DNA from: Methylobacterium sp. 17Sr1-1
GTDB taxonomy: Bacteria > Pseudomonadota > Alphaproteobacteria > Rhizobiales > Beijerinckiaceae
Length of the DNA stretch: 40,000 bases
Reading direction: 5' to 3'
Assembly: GCF_003173775.1 (NCBI RefSeq)
Contig: NZ_CP029552.1
Location: 835,001 to 875,000 of the forward strand
The notes below the pieces were generated by a model, which made no database searches, was not told the DNA's origin, and worked only from the letters and a program-made list of their open reading frames with translations. This document shows positions 1 to 7,982 of the stretch, piece after piece; the first letter of the stretch is position 1; every line of letters starts with the position of its first letter. The translations under genes were made by a program, and so were the position numbers.

Positions 1-208
1 TCACCACCGCCGGCCCGGCATGCTCCGCCGCCGCGATACCGGTGAGCGAGAAAAGCCCGGCGCCGATGATCGCCCCGATGCCGAGCCCGACGAGGCTCAG
101 GGGGCCGAGGGTGCGCTCGAGGCCGTGGCCGCCGCCCTCCGCGTCCTGGCGCAGGCGGTCGATTGGCTTCGTCCGCATCAGCCCCTCCGCCACCCTCTCC
201 TGTGCCAT
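1..208 (-). CDS. APC-family amino-acid permease, N-terminal part
   Basis: Only the first 69 codons lie in the window; the gene runs off the left edge. The ATG at 208 follows a GGAGG-like site. After a basic cytoplasmic tail of about 34 residues comes the first membrane helix, containing GIGAIIGAGLFSLTG. The glycine-rich GxGIGAGIF-type motif is the hallmark of helix 1 in APC-superfamily transporters, where the unwound helix binds the alpha-amino and carboxyl groups of the substrate. The sequence most resembles the cationic amino acid transporter / YfnA-like branch, but substrate cannot be judged from this fragment. It is divergent from the ribbon-helix-helix gene. Confidence 0.8.
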   Translation of the reverse strand, partial: MAQERVAEGLMRTKPIDRLRQDAEGGGHGLERTLGPLSLVGLGIGAIIGAGLFSLTGIAAAEHAGPAVV

Positions 209-396
209 CGCGCGTCCTCCAAGGATACTTGGAGACATCAACGCAGCGTCATCGCCAAAGCTGCACCGCGATGATCCGATGATCTCGTGCAAGGAAAATC
301 GCTGCGCCGCAACCGTCTCGTCCGCGACGCATCGGCCGCTTGCCGATCCATGCTCGGCTTCAATATGATTCGGCAACAACGACAGGAGGAGCCCCC

Positions 397-687
397 ATGT
401 GCCGGATCTTCGCCGAGCAGACGCCGGAGCGCTACGCCTACGAGACGCGCTCGCTGCGGATCGGCGGGCACTGCACCTCCCTGCGCCTCGAGACAGCGTT
501 CTGGACCATCCTGGAGGAGATCGCCCGCCAGGAGGGCCTCAGCGTCGCGAAATTCGCCACCAAGCTCCACGACGAGGTGCTGGAGCGGCACGGCGAGGTG
601 CGCAACTTCGCCTCCCTGCTGCGCTGTTCCTGCCTGATCTACCTCTCCGCGGGAAACCGCGCGCCGGTGCTGATGGCGGCCGAGTAG
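397..687 (+). CDS. Ribbon-helix-helix domain protein (RHH_4-like)
   Basis: A 96-residue protein. I chose the ATG at 397 because AGGAGGAG lies directly upstream; an in-frame start at 340 would add a low-complexity tail. Residues about 14-60 read as a beta strand with SLRIGGHCTSLRLE, then a helix-turn-helix with FWTILEEIARQEGLSVAKF. This fits the alphaproteobacterial single-domain family (PF13467), thought to be an Arc/MetJ-like DNA-binding fold. Family members are mostly uncharacterised and may be autoregulators. The cysteine pair near residues 75-77 (RCSC) is unexplained. The neighbours give no functional clue. Confidence 0.75.
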   Translation: MCRIFAEQTPERYAYETRSLRIGGHCTSLRLETAFWTILEEIARQEGLSVAKFATKLHDEVLERHGEVRNFASLLRCSCLIYLSAGNRAPVLMAAE

Positions 688-703
688 CGCGCAGCCCGCG
701 CCC

Positions 704-2353
704 TCAGCGCGAATCCTCCAGGATCATCGCCGCGCCCTTCTCGGCCAGCATGATCGTCGGCGAGTTGGTGTTGCCCGAGGTGATGCGCGGCATCGCCGAG
801 GCGTCGGCGACCCGCAGGCCCCGCACCCCGCGCACCCGCAGGCGCGCGTCGAGCACCGCGCCGGTATCGTGGTCGGCGCCCATCCGGGCGGTGCCGACCG
901 GGTGGAAGATCGTGGTGCCGAGGTCGCCCGCGGCCTTGAGGAGATCGGCGTCGCTGGTGATGCCGGGCCCCGGCAGGTGCTCCTCCGGCTGGTAGCGGGT
1001 GAGCGGCGCCTGGGCGACGATGCGGCGGGTGAGCTTGAGGGAATCCACCGCCACCCGGCGGTCCTCTTCGGTCGAGAGGTAGTTCGGCCGGATCTCCGGG
1101 GGCGCCAGGGGATCGGGGCTCCCCGCATGCACGCTGCCGCGGCTCGACGGGCGCAGGTTGCACACGCTGGCCGTGAAGGCGCCGAACCGGTGCAGGCCGT
1201 CGCCCCACTTGTCCAGCGAGAGTGGCTGGAAGTGGTATTCGAGGTTGGCGGTGGCGTAATCGGGCGAGGAGCGGGTGAAGACCCCGACCTGGCTCGGCGC
1301 CATGGTGAGCGGCCCGGTGCGAAACAGCGCGTATTCCACCCCCATCCAGCCGCGCTTGATCAGGTTGGCGTAGGACAGGTTGAGCGTCGGCACGCCGGTG
1401 ACCTTGTAGACCGGCCGGATCTGCAGGTGGTCCTGCAGGTTCTCGCCGACGCCGGGCGCGTGATGCGCGACCGCGACCCCGAGGGACTGGAGCCGCGCCC
1501 CGTCGCCGATGCCGGAGAGTTCGAGGAGTTTCGGGGTCGCTACGGCGCCGGCCGAGAGCACCACCTCGCCGTTCGCCCGGGCAAGGTAGCGCTGCCCGCC
1601 GCGGCCGAACACGACGCCGGCGGCGCGGCCGTCCTCGATCAGCACCCGCTCGACATGGATCCCGGTCTCGAGCCGGAGGTTCGGGCGGTTGAGCGCCGGC
1701 TTGAGGAAGCCGCGGGCCGCGCTCCAGCGCCGGCCCCGGCGCTGGTTGACCTGGAAGTAGGACGAGCCCTCGTTGTCGCCGGTGTTGAAATCCGGGATCT
1801 TCGGGATCCCGGCGGCCTCCGCGGCGTCGCGGATCGCGTCGAGGATCGCCCAGCGGATCCGCGGCGGCTCGACCCGCCACTCGCCGCCGGAGCGGTGGAA
1901 GTCGTTCGGCGGCGCGATGTGGTCCTCGTGCTTGAGGAAGTAGGGCAAGACGTCGTCCCAGCCCCAGCCCTCCAGGCCGAGCTGGCGCCAGCCGTCGTAA
2001 TCGGCGGCCTGGCCGCGCATGTAGATCATCGCGTTGATGGCCGATGAGCCGCCGATGACCTTGCCGCGCGGATAGGCGAGCTGGCGCCCGTTCAGGCCGG
2101 CTTCCGCCTGCGTGGTGAACAGCCAGTCCGCCCGCTTGTTGCCGATGGCGAAGAGGTAGCCCGCCGGGATGTGGAACCAGATCCAGTTGTCGCGCCCGCC
2201 CGCCTCCAGCACCAGCACGCGCCGGCGGGAATCGGCCGAGAGGCGGTTGGCGAGCACGCAGCCCGCCGAGCCCGCCCCGACCACGATGTCGTCGTAGGTG
2301 CCGAAATCCTCGAGAGCCCCGCCGGCGGTGCTGCCTGCCATCGCGTTTCCCAA
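704..2353 (-). CDS. GMC-family FAD oxidoreductase (choline dehydrogenase-like)
   Basis: A flavoprotein of 549 residues, the normal length of the glucose-methanol-choline family, which oxidises alcohols to aldehydes or acids. The FAD-binding Rossmann motif GAGSAG is at residues 26-31, and the GMC signature region GGSSAINAMIYMRG follows near residue 100. The C-terminal active site has the conserved catalytic histidine at 484 (FHPVGTARMG) and the asparagine of SGNTNSPT at 528. There is no signal peptide, so it is cytoplasmic. ATG codons at 2353 and 2341 are both possible starts. It is divergent from an exported tannase/feruloyl esterase, so an aromatic or polyol alcohol substrate is possible, but this is only inference. 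Confidence 0.92.
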   Translation of the reverse strand: MGNAMAGSTAGGALEDFGTYDDIVVGAGSAGCVLANRLSADSRRRVLVLEAGGRDNWIWFHIPAGYLFAIGNKRADWLFTTQAEAGLNGRQLAYPRGKVIGGSSAINAMIYMRGQAADYDGWRQLGLEGWGWDDVLPYFLKHEDHIAPPNDFHRSGGEWRVEPPRIRWAILDAIRDAAEAAGIPKIPDFNTGDNEGSSYFQVNQRRGRRWSAARGFLKPALNRPNLRLETGIHVERVLIEDGRAAGVVFGRGGQRYLARANGEVVLSAGAVATPKLLELSGIGDGARLQSLGVAVAHHAPGVGENLQDHLQIRPVYKVTGVPTLNLSYANLIKRGWMGVEYALFRTGPLTMAPSQVGVFTRSSPDYATANLEYHFQPLSLDKWGDGLHRFGAFTASVCNLRPSSRGSVHAGSPDPLAPPEIRPNYLSTEEDRRVAVDSLKLTRRIVAQAPLTRYQPEEHLPGPGITSDADLLKAAGDLGTTIFHPVGTARMGADHDTGAVLDARLRVRGVRGLRVADASAMPRITSGNTNSPTIMLAEKGAAMILEDSR

Positions 2354-2445
2354 CCCTGATCTGTCGTTCCGCCGGGTTTAGCGCATTCCGCTGGCGACGG
2401 CGCAAGGGGTTGCGGCTAAGCTCCCTCGAAACAGGGGGGAGAGGC

Positions 2446-3984
2446 ATGGGGCGGACAATCGGTATCGCGGCGGGCCTCGCGGCCGGCCTCCTGGCGGGCC
2501 CGGCGCTCGCCGGGGAATGCGGGGCGCTCGCCAATCTCAGGATCGAGGCGGTGAACCTCCACTCCGCCGCCGAGGTGCCGGCCGCCGGCGACCTGCCGGC
2601 CTATTGCCGCGTGCTCGGCACGGTGCGGCCGGCGGTCGGCTTCGAGGTGCGGCTGCCGCTGCAGAACTGGAACGGCAAGTATTACGGCACCGGCTGCGGC
2701 GGCTTCTGCGGCAACGTCCTGTCGGATGCGCCCGGCTTCACCAACGCGATGAATTACGGCCTGCGCCGGGGCTACGCCGCCTCGACGATGGATGGCGGCC
2801 ACTGGGGCACCGGCGCGGCCGACGGGCGCTGGGCTGTCGGCGACCTCGTCGCCCGCATGGATTGGGGCCAGCGCGCGGTGACGGAGACCGCCCGGGTCAG
2901 CAAGGTGCTGGTGCGGGCCTTCTACGACCGGCCGCAACAGAAATCCTACTTCGCCGGCTGCTCCACCGGCGGCCGCATGGCGACGATGGAGGCGCTGAAA
3001 TACCCGAAGGACTTCGACGGGATCATCAGCGGCGCACCCGCCCTGGACTATACCGGCCTCGTCGCCACGACCTTCGCCTGGGTGACGAAGGCGAATACCG
3101 GGGCGGACGGCAAGCCGATCCTGACTACGCCCCGGGCCAGGCTCGTGACGGACGCGGTGGCGGCGGCGTGCGGGACGAAGGACCAGTCCGGCCTCGTCGC
3201 CGACCCGCGGCAATGCGGCTTCAAGCCCTCGTCCCTGCGCTGCACCGGCGATACCTCGGACGCGTGCCTGAGCGAGGCCGAGATCGGGGTCGTGGAGAAG
3301 TGGTATGCCGGGCCGACCGATGCCACGGGCCGGGCGCTCTATCCCGGCGGCATCCCGCTCGGCTCCGAGGCGCATTGGCCGCGCTGGCTCACGGGCCTCG
3401 GCAACGCCCCGGCGATCCTGCCGCTCTTTTCCGCCGACTTCCTGCGCTACATGGCGTTCTGGCCCTCGCCCGGTCCGTCCTACCGCGTCACCGATTTCGA
3501 CTTTTCCGCCGATCCGGCCCGGATGGCGCCGCAGGCGCAGGTCTACAACGCTGCGACCTACGACCCGGCCGCTGGTTCCGTGCGGCCGGTCGCCGACCTC
3601 GCGGCCTTCCGCGACGCCGGCGGCAAGCTCCTGATCTATCACGGCTGGGGCGATCCGCTGGTCACGCCGTTCATGAGCGTCGCCTTCTACGAGGCGCTGG
3701 CAAAAGGGGCGGGCGGCCTCGACACCCTGGCGAAGACCGCGCGCCTGTTCATGGTGCCGGGCATGGACCATTGCGGCATCGGCACCGAGGGGCCGGGCAT
3801 CAGTGACACCGGCATCGATCCGCTGACGGCTCTGGAGCGCTGGGTCGAGGCCGGCGAGGCGCCGCGCGAGCTCGTCATGACGAAGCGCGACGCCGGCGGG
3901 GCGGCGCAATGGTCGCGGCCGGTCTGCGCCTACCCGCAGGTTCCCCGGTCCGAGGGCGCCAGCCTCACCTGCGCGGCGCCGTGA
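2446..3984 (+). CDS. Exported tannase/feruloyl esterase family protein
   Basis: A 512-residue secreted hydrolase. The ATG at 2446 follows GGGGGAGAGG and starts a clean signal peptide ending ...GPALA-GE near residue 22. The family (PF07519) hydrolyses ester bonds of gallates, ferulates or related esters such as MHET. The family CS-D-HC active site is complete: Cys172-Ser173 in GCSTGG, Asp403 in HGWGDPLVTP, and His442-Cys443 in GMDHCG. The two cysteines normally form a disulfide holding Ser and His together. A CGGFCG pair near residues 84-88 adds another likely disulfide. The substrate cannot be fixed from sequence. It probably acts in the periplasm or outside the cell. Confidence 0.93.
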   Translation: MGRTIGIAAGLAAGLLAGPALAGECGALANLRIEAVNLHSAAEVPAAGDLPAYCRVLGTVRPAVGFEVRLPLQNWNGKYYGTGCGGFCGNVLSDAPGFTNAMNYGLRRGYAASTMDGGHWGTGAADGRWAVGDLVARMDWGQRAVTETARVSKVLVRAFYDRPQQKSYFAGCSTGGRMATMEALKYPKDFDGIISGAPALDYTGLVATTFAWVTKANTGADGKPILTTPRARLVTDAVAAACGTKDQSGLVADPRQCGFKPSSLRCTGDTSDACLSEAEIGVVEKWYAGPTDATGRALYPGGIPLGSEAHWPRWLTGLGNAPAILPLFSADFLRYMAFWPSPGPSYRVTDFDFSADPARMAPQAQVYNAATYDPAAGSVRPVADLAAFRDAGGKLLIYHGWGDPLVTPFMSVAFYEALAKGAGGLDTLAKTARLFMVPGMDHCGIGTEGPGISDTGIDPLTALERWVEAGEAPRELVMTKRDAGGAAQWSRPVCAYPQVPRSEGASLTCAAP

Positions 3985-4018
3985 GGACCGCCGCGATCGC
4001 CCGGGCCGGCCGGCTACG

Positions 4019-4063
4019 GCCGCCGGCCTCGGCCGGCGGCACCGACCGGCCTCGGCCGGTCGG
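4019..4063. repeat. Two tandem perfect palindromes with a shared core
   Basis: Two adjacent hairpins follow the esterase gene. The first has 10-base arms at 4019-4028 and 4031-4040, the second 10-base arms at 4042-4051 and 4054-4063. Each has a TC loop, and both share the core CCGGCCTCGGCCGG. No T-run follows on either strand, so a classical intrinsic terminator is not supported. A REP-like element or an RNA-stabilising or Rho-associated 3' structure is more likely. Confidence 0.6.
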
Positions 4064-4184
4064 CCTATGGCGCGGGAAAATCCTTCATCGTCTCTCCACG
4101 GCCGGCGAGATTTTCCTATAATGTAACGCGTTAGCAATTGTTCAGGGCCGCTTTCGTGGCATCTGTGCCGCAGGAGTGGCAGGC

Positions 4185-4424
4185 ATGAGCGACGACGCAC
4201 GACCCCGGGTCCTCTCGATCACCAGCATCACCGCCGTCAGCACGATCGACGGCGGCGATACGCTGGCGGCCGAGGTGAGCGGGCCCGACGGCGGCACGGT
4301 CTTCCTGTTGATTCCCCTCGGCGCGGCCGGCGCGCTGATCACCCAGCTCACCGATGCCGCCGAACGCGGGGCGCAGGAGCGACGCCTGCACAGCCAGGGG
4401 CGGCGTCCGGCCCAGGAACCGTGA
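4185..4424 (+). CDS. Small hypothetical protein, 79 aa
   Basis: I do not recognise a named family. The ATG at 4185 follows a GCAGGAGTGGCAGGC ribosome-binding region; an in-frame GTG sits nine bases upstream. The predicted protein starts acidic and polar, has a valine/threonine-rich stretch suggesting beta strands (VLSITSITAVSTIDGG), then FLLIPLGAAGALITQL, which looks like an amphipathic or buried helix rather than a clear membrane span, and ends in a basic tail. An AT-rich stretch upstream (about 4075-4140, including TATAATGTAA) could hold a promoter. It is probably a real small alphaproteobacterial protein of unknown role. Confidence 0.6.
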   Translation: MSDDARPRVLSITSITAVSTIDGGDTLAAEVSGPDGGTVFLLIPLGAAGALITQLTDAAERGAQERRLHSQGRRPAQEP

Positions 4425-4558
4425 GAGACCCGGGCGAGCGGCCGAGCCTTCCTCGTAGTTTTCCTTAGGGAATACGCGGTCGCTCAAATGCCGCCGAGCG
4501 GCTGAACCGGCCGGTGAGGAAGGCGGGGCAGAACGGCTTCCTGTCGCGGAGGTGCGTC

Positions 4559-6277
4559 GTGTCGTTCAGGAATCGACTGCGGTTCGAGCACCAGCTCGCC
4601 GCGCTGGTCGGCTTGCTCTGTCTCGCCCTGGTCGGGGTAACGGTGGGCGGCGCCGTCTGGCTCGAGCGCAGAAGCGCCGTCCGGCTCGCCGAGGCGCGCC
4701 TCGCCCGTCTTGCCTCCGGCATGGCCGAGACCCTCGACGTCACCCTGCGCGAGCGCTTCCGCGAGATCCAGGTCGTCGCCGGCCTCGCGCCGCTGCGCGA
4801 GCGCTGGACGAGCGACGCGACGATGGTCCGCGGCGTCCTCTCCGCCATGCGGACGACCGCGCCGGACTATGCCTGGCTCGGCTTCGTCGCTCTCGACGGC
4901 CGCGTCCGGGCGGGCACGGAGGGCATGCTGGAGGGCTTGGCGGTGACGGGCAAGGCCTGGTTCGAGGCCGGGCTGTCCCGCCCCAATGTCGGCGATGTGC
5001 ATGAAGCGGTGCTGCTGAGCCGCCTACTCGTCCGCTCCGAGCCCGAGCCCCTGCGCCTCGTCGATCTCGCGGCGCCGGTGCGCGACGCATCGGGTCAGGT
5101 CGTCGGGGTGCTCGGCGGCCATCTGAGCTGGGACTGGGCGATCCGGGCCCGGCGGCGCCTCCTCGACGAGGGATTGCCCGGCACAGACCTGTGGGTGCTC
5201 GACCGGCGCGGCCGCGTGATCCTCGGACCGCTTCTCGGCACGACGCCGTTCGGTCCGGCCCGGCTCGGCGCCATGGTCGAGGAGGGCAGCGGCCGCTTCG
5301 CCGCCGCGCTCGGATCCGACACGCTGCTGGCCGGCTTCGCCTCGGCGGCGAAGGGCGAGCGCAGCGAGATCGCTGGCGGCGATCCCGGCCTCGGCTGGAT
5401 CGTGGTGGCGACGAGGCCGGAGGCGCAGGCCCTCGCGCCGGTGCAGCGCTCGATCCAGGCGCTGCTCGCCCTCGGCGCGACGGCGGCCGTGATCGGCATC
5501 GCCCTGGCCTGGTGCCTCGGCCGCCGCGCGGCGGCCCCCTTGCGGCGGATGACCGCCGCGGCGGACCGGATCGGCCGCGAGGCCGAGGCGACGACGCTGC
5601 CGCGCCTCGACGGCGCCCGGGAATTCGTGGCGCTCTCGGCCTCCCTGCGCTCGCTGCTGCGACGCATCGGCACCGCCGAGCGCGAGCTCAGCGACGCCAC
5701 GATCCGCCAGACCCGCGTCGCCGCCTTCTACCGGCGCCAGATCGAGGACCTGCGTCAGGTCGCCGGCACCGACTTGCTCACCGGGCTTCTCAACCGGCGC
5801 GGCTTTGCCCGGCCGGCGGAGGAGGCCTTCGCGCAGGCGAGGAGCGGCTGCGGCGTGGCCGTCCTGGTCGCCGACATCGACCATTTCAAGCGCGTCAACG
5901 ACCAGCACGGCCACGATGCCGGCGACGCGGTGATCCGCCATGTCGGCGCCCTCCTGGCGGAGGCGGTGCGCGGCTCCGATACGGTGGCGCGCTTCGGCGG
6001 CGAGGAATTCGTCGTCCTGCTCGTCGGCCCCGGCGGGACCGAGGCTTTGCTCACCGCCGAGCGGCTCTGCGCCGCGGTGCGGGCGGCGGAGATCGCGCAT
6101 GGCGGCCGCGCGATTCCCGTCACGATCAGCATCGGGGTCGCCACCGTGTCGGCACGCGATGCCGACATCCAGGCGGCGATCGCCCGCGCCGACGCGGCCC
6201 TCTACGAGGCCAAGGCGCGGGGCCGCGACCGGGTCAGCGCCGCGGCGGAGATCGAGGAGGTCGAGCGGGCGGCGTGA
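4559..6277 (+). CDS. Membrane diguanylate cyclase (Cache-HAMP-GGEEF)
   Basis: Makes the second messenger c-di-GMP from two GTP. I prefer the GTG at 4559 (572 aa) because GCGGAGG sits six bases upstream; a GTG at 4514 would add 15 residues. Membrane helix 1 is at about residues 12-34, followed by a periplasmic sensor of roughly 260 residues consistent with a double Cache domain. Helix 2 is at about 299-320, then a HAMP linker, a short coiled coil and the GGEEF domain. The active site is intact (GGEEF at 480-484, with the metal-binding DIDHFK upstream). The RxxD inhibitory site is kept as RGSD at 471-474, so product feedback inhibition is expected. No EAL domain is present. The sensed ligand is unknown. 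Confidence 0.93.
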   Translation: MSFRNRLRFEHQLAALVGLLCLALVGVTVGGAVWLERRSAVRLAEARLARLASGMAETLDVTLRERFREIQVVAGLAPLRERWTSDATMVRGVLSAMRTTAPDYAWLGFVALDGRVRAGTEGMLEGLAVTGKAWFEAGLSRPNVGDVHEAVLLSRLLVRSEPEPLRLVDLAAPVRDASGQVVGVLGGHLSWDWAIRARRRLLDEGLPGTDLWVLDRRGRVILGPLLGTTPFGPARLGAMVEEGSGRFAAALGSDTLLAGFASAAKGERSEIAGGDPGLGWIVVATRPEAQALAPVQRSIQALLALGATAAVIGIALAWCLGRRAAAPLRRMTAAADRIGREAEATTLPRLDGAREFVALSASLRSLLRRIGTAERELSDATIRQTRVAAFYRRQIEDLRQVAGTDLLTGLLNRRGFARPAEEAFAQARSGCGVAVLVADIDHFKRVNDQHGHDAGDAVIRHVGALLAEAVRGSDTVARFGGEEFVVLLVGPGGTEALLTAERLCAAVRAAEIAHGGRAIPVTISIGVATVSARDADIQAAIARADAALYEAKARGRDRVSAAAEIEEVERAA

Positions 6278-6313
6278 GCACGGCCGACCTGCCCGATCCG
6301 GACGCCGACGGGC

Positions 6314-6339
6314 GGAACCGGATCGCGCCAAGCTCCGTT
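6314..6339 (+). promoter_or_regulatory. EcfG-type general stress promoter
   Basis: GGAAC at 6314-6318 and CGTT at 6336-6339 are separated by 17 bases, matching the alphaproteobacterial EcfG/SigT consensus GGAAC-N16/17-CGTT. The predicted transcript would start near 6345, about 35 bases before the ATG of the 27-residue membrane peptide. An EcfG-like sigma factor is encoded at 19734-20405. Confidence 0.75.
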
Positions 6340-6379
6340 ACTACTCCATAAGAGTATTCACGGAGTCATGGAGGCGACG

Positions 6380-6463
6380 ATGATGAAAGGCGGGCTGCTC
6401 TGGTTGATCGGCATACCGATTCCGATCATCCTGATCCTGTTCTTCCTCGGCTACCTGCATTGA
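6380..6463 (+). CDS. 27-residue single-helix membrane peptide
   Basis: A very short ORF beginning ATGATG with GGAGG six bases upstream. After MMKGG, nearly the whole peptide is one hydrophobic helix (LLWLIGIPIPIILILFFLG) ending YLH. Peptides of this pattern, with a conserved IGIPIPI core, are familiar to me as tiny hypothetical proteins in many Proteobacteria. The role is unknown; regulation of a larger membrane protein or a membrane stress response would suit the size. It sits alone behind a good EcfG-type promoter, which supports it being a real, stress-induced gene. An in-frame ATG at 6368 overlaps the ribosome-binding site and is less likely. Confidence 0.75.
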   Translation: MMKGGLLWLIGIPIPIILILFFLGYLH

Positions 6464-6585
6464 AAGTCAGCCTGAGCACACTCAGGGAATAATGTCCTCC
6501 TTGTCAGTCCGGGCTCCGCTGTGCGGCCCTGGACTGACGAGAAGTGTGAAAAATCCGTCGGGGTGGTCACGCTTCCGAAGATGCG

Positions 6586-6843
6586 TCAGCGCCGCGAGGC
6601 GAGTTCGCCCATCCGGGCGGCGCGGCCCTGCTCGACGTGCCAGCGCGCATCGGCCACCTGCCGGCGCAGGCTGTTGCGGCGCCAGAGATGGTAGAGGCGC
6701 AAGGGGTGCGGGACGGTACCGGCCCGGGCCTCGTGGTGCTTCAGACGGCGCAGCAGGCCCGGCAGGCAGGCGCCCGCGGCCTCGCCGGTGGCGATGTCGC
6801 CGAGGCGGACCTGGCGCAGCAATTCGGCCCGGTAATCCTCCAC
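6586..6843 (-). CDS. Small basic hypothetical protein, 85 aa
   Basis: I do not recognise a family. I chose the GTG at 6843 because GAGGGGG lies seven bases upstream; an in-frame ATG at 6882 is an alternative (98 aa). The product is arginine-rich and predicted all-helical, with repeated LRRxxH/LWRRNSLRRQV segments and no signal peptide or membrane span. Basic character suggests nucleic-acid or membrane-surface binding, but this is only inference. It is the least certain of the small genes listed here, as high-GC DNA readily yields arginine-rich open frames. Confidence 0.45.
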   Translation of the reverse strand: MEDYRAELLRQVRLGDIATGEAAGACLPGLLRRLKHHEARAGTVPHPLRLYHLWRRNSLRRQVADARWHVEQGRAARMGELASRR

Positions 6844-6992
6844 GCCCGATCCCCCTCGTCCATTTTCCGGAAGAAGACGCATCCCTTGGGAAGAGAGGCC
6901 CTCCGTCGTGCCGGTGCAGGCAGGATGGGAAGATCGTGCGGCGGTGGCAACGCGGCATCGTCGCCCGCCCTCGAAAGGCGTAGGCCCTCACG

Positions 6993-7027
6993 CAAAAAGA
7001 GGCCCTGCCGGCGGGAGCGAGCAGGGC
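6993..7027 (-). terminator. Rho-independent terminator, minus strand
   Basis: Read on the minus strand, GCCCTGC (7021-7027) pairs with GCAGGGC (7002-7008) across a 12-base loop and is followed by CTCTTTTTG. The stem and T-run are good. It lies about 180 bases past the stop of the Crp-type regulator, so it ends either that operon or a separate short transcript. Confidence 0.65.
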
Positions 7028-7205
7028 GGTGAAGTCGACTTGGGGGCCTCAGCAACATCCCTGATGGTCGTCCACCCGGTCGAGACCGGGCCAGCAGGGA
7101 CGGTCGGGCAAGAATTGCCGCAACACTTGTGATGTTGCTGGTCTTTTTCGGACCGTTCCATCACTTATGTGAAGATTCACGGCGAGCGAGAGATGTCGCA
7201 GGCGG
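7028..7205. other. Structured intergenic stretch, possible sRNA or 3' UTR
   Basis: With the terminator, this is part of a gap of about 360 bases with no convincing protein gene. It holds a perfect palindrome CCCGGTC-GA-GACCGGG (7075-7090). Plus-strand GCAACA and TGTTGC arms near 7120-7138 form a weak hairpin and are followed by a short T-run. An outward-facing TCAC-TTAT-GTGA sits near 7160. The minus strand ends in the strong terminator at 6993-7027. No promoter could be assigned with confidence. Confidence 0.3.
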
Positions 7206-7982
7206 TCAGCCACCGGGGATGTCGGTGTCGTGGGTCCCGGTATAGTCCGCGATCGAGACCAGGGCCGGGACGTCGCGAAGCGTGATGGCGGTGGCGCGCT
7301 GCTCGACCAGGCCGTCCCGGCGCAGCTGCTGCATCGTGCGGTTCATGTGCACCACGCTGAGGCCCAGCGCATCGGCCAGGACTTCCTGGGTGATCGGGAA
7401 CGAGAACCGGTTTTCGTGGACTTGGTCCACCGCCGCCAGCCGCTCGCGCAACTCGAGCAGGAAATGGGCGACGCGCTCGTAGGCGGTCTGGCGCCCGAGG
7501 CGCACCACCTGGTTGATGAGCCAGATCTCCTCCATCTCGCGCGCCTGCCGGAGCGCCGCCGCCAAGCCAACCTCCTTGCCGGCCTCCTTGCCGCAAGTTT
7601 GGCCGCCGCCCGCGGCCGCCTCGCGCAAGGCCCCCGCCTCGCAGATCCGGGCCGGTGTCAGGGTGGCGATGGAGCCGAAGGGCAGCGGGCGCCGGCGCTG
7701 GTCGAGGCCGATCAGGTCGCCGGGCAAGAGCACGACGACGATCTGGCGCCTTCCGTCGGCGAGGAGGCGCTGGCGGCAGGCCCAGCCCTCCAGGAGCACC
7801 TGCGGCCGCGGCGCCGCCTCGCCGTCGCGCACGAGTTCGGTGCGCGCCGGCACCGGGACCGGGCGGGCGGTGACCTGGCGCAGCAACGCCGCCTCGTCGG
7901 CGGCCAGCGGGGCGTAGCCCGAGAGCCGGCGCAGGACCGCGTCGGTCGCGGCGGGGGTGTGGGCGAGGGGCTCACCCGGCAT
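7206..7982 (-). CDS. Crp/Fnr-family transcriptional regulator
   Basis: A 258-residue protein with an N-terminal cyclic-nucleotide-binding-like beta-roll (about 25-145) and a C-terminal winged helix (about 165-240) with FPITQEVLADALGLSVVHMNRTMQQLRRDGLV, the typical HTH_Crp recognition region. The Fnr cysteine cluster is missing, so an oxygen-sensing Fe-S type is unlikely. Several methylobacterial regulators of this kind lack a clear effector. Its ATG overlaps the stop of the upstream CheB/CheR-kinase gene by 11 bases, implying translational coupling and a shared operon; it may be the output or feedback arm of that sensor. A glycine/lysine-rich insert near residues 124-138 is unusual. Confidence 0.9.
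   Translation of the reverse strand: MPGEPLAHTPAATDAVLRRLSGYAPLAADEAALLRQVTARPVPVPARTELVRDGEAAPRPQVLLEGWACRQRLLADGRRQIVVVLLPGDLIGLDQRRRPLPFGSIATLTPARICEAGALREAAAGGGQTCGKEAGKEVGLAAALRQAREMEEIWLINQVVRLGRQTAYERVAHFLLELRERLAAVDQVHENRFSFPITQEVLADALGLSVVHMNRTMQQLRRDGLVEQRATAITLRDVPALVSIADYTGTHDTDIPGG

Noticed and set aside
6482..6991. A 169-codon minus-strand open frame around the small basic protein.
   Set aside because: Arginine/proline-rich with no good start site; the overlapping frame with a ribosome-binding site is preferred.
7155..7166. TCAC-TTAT-GTGA as a possible Crp-binding site upstream of a small RNA.
   Set aside because: Half-sites point the wrong way compared with the TGTGA-N6-TCACA consensus, so Crp binding is not supported.
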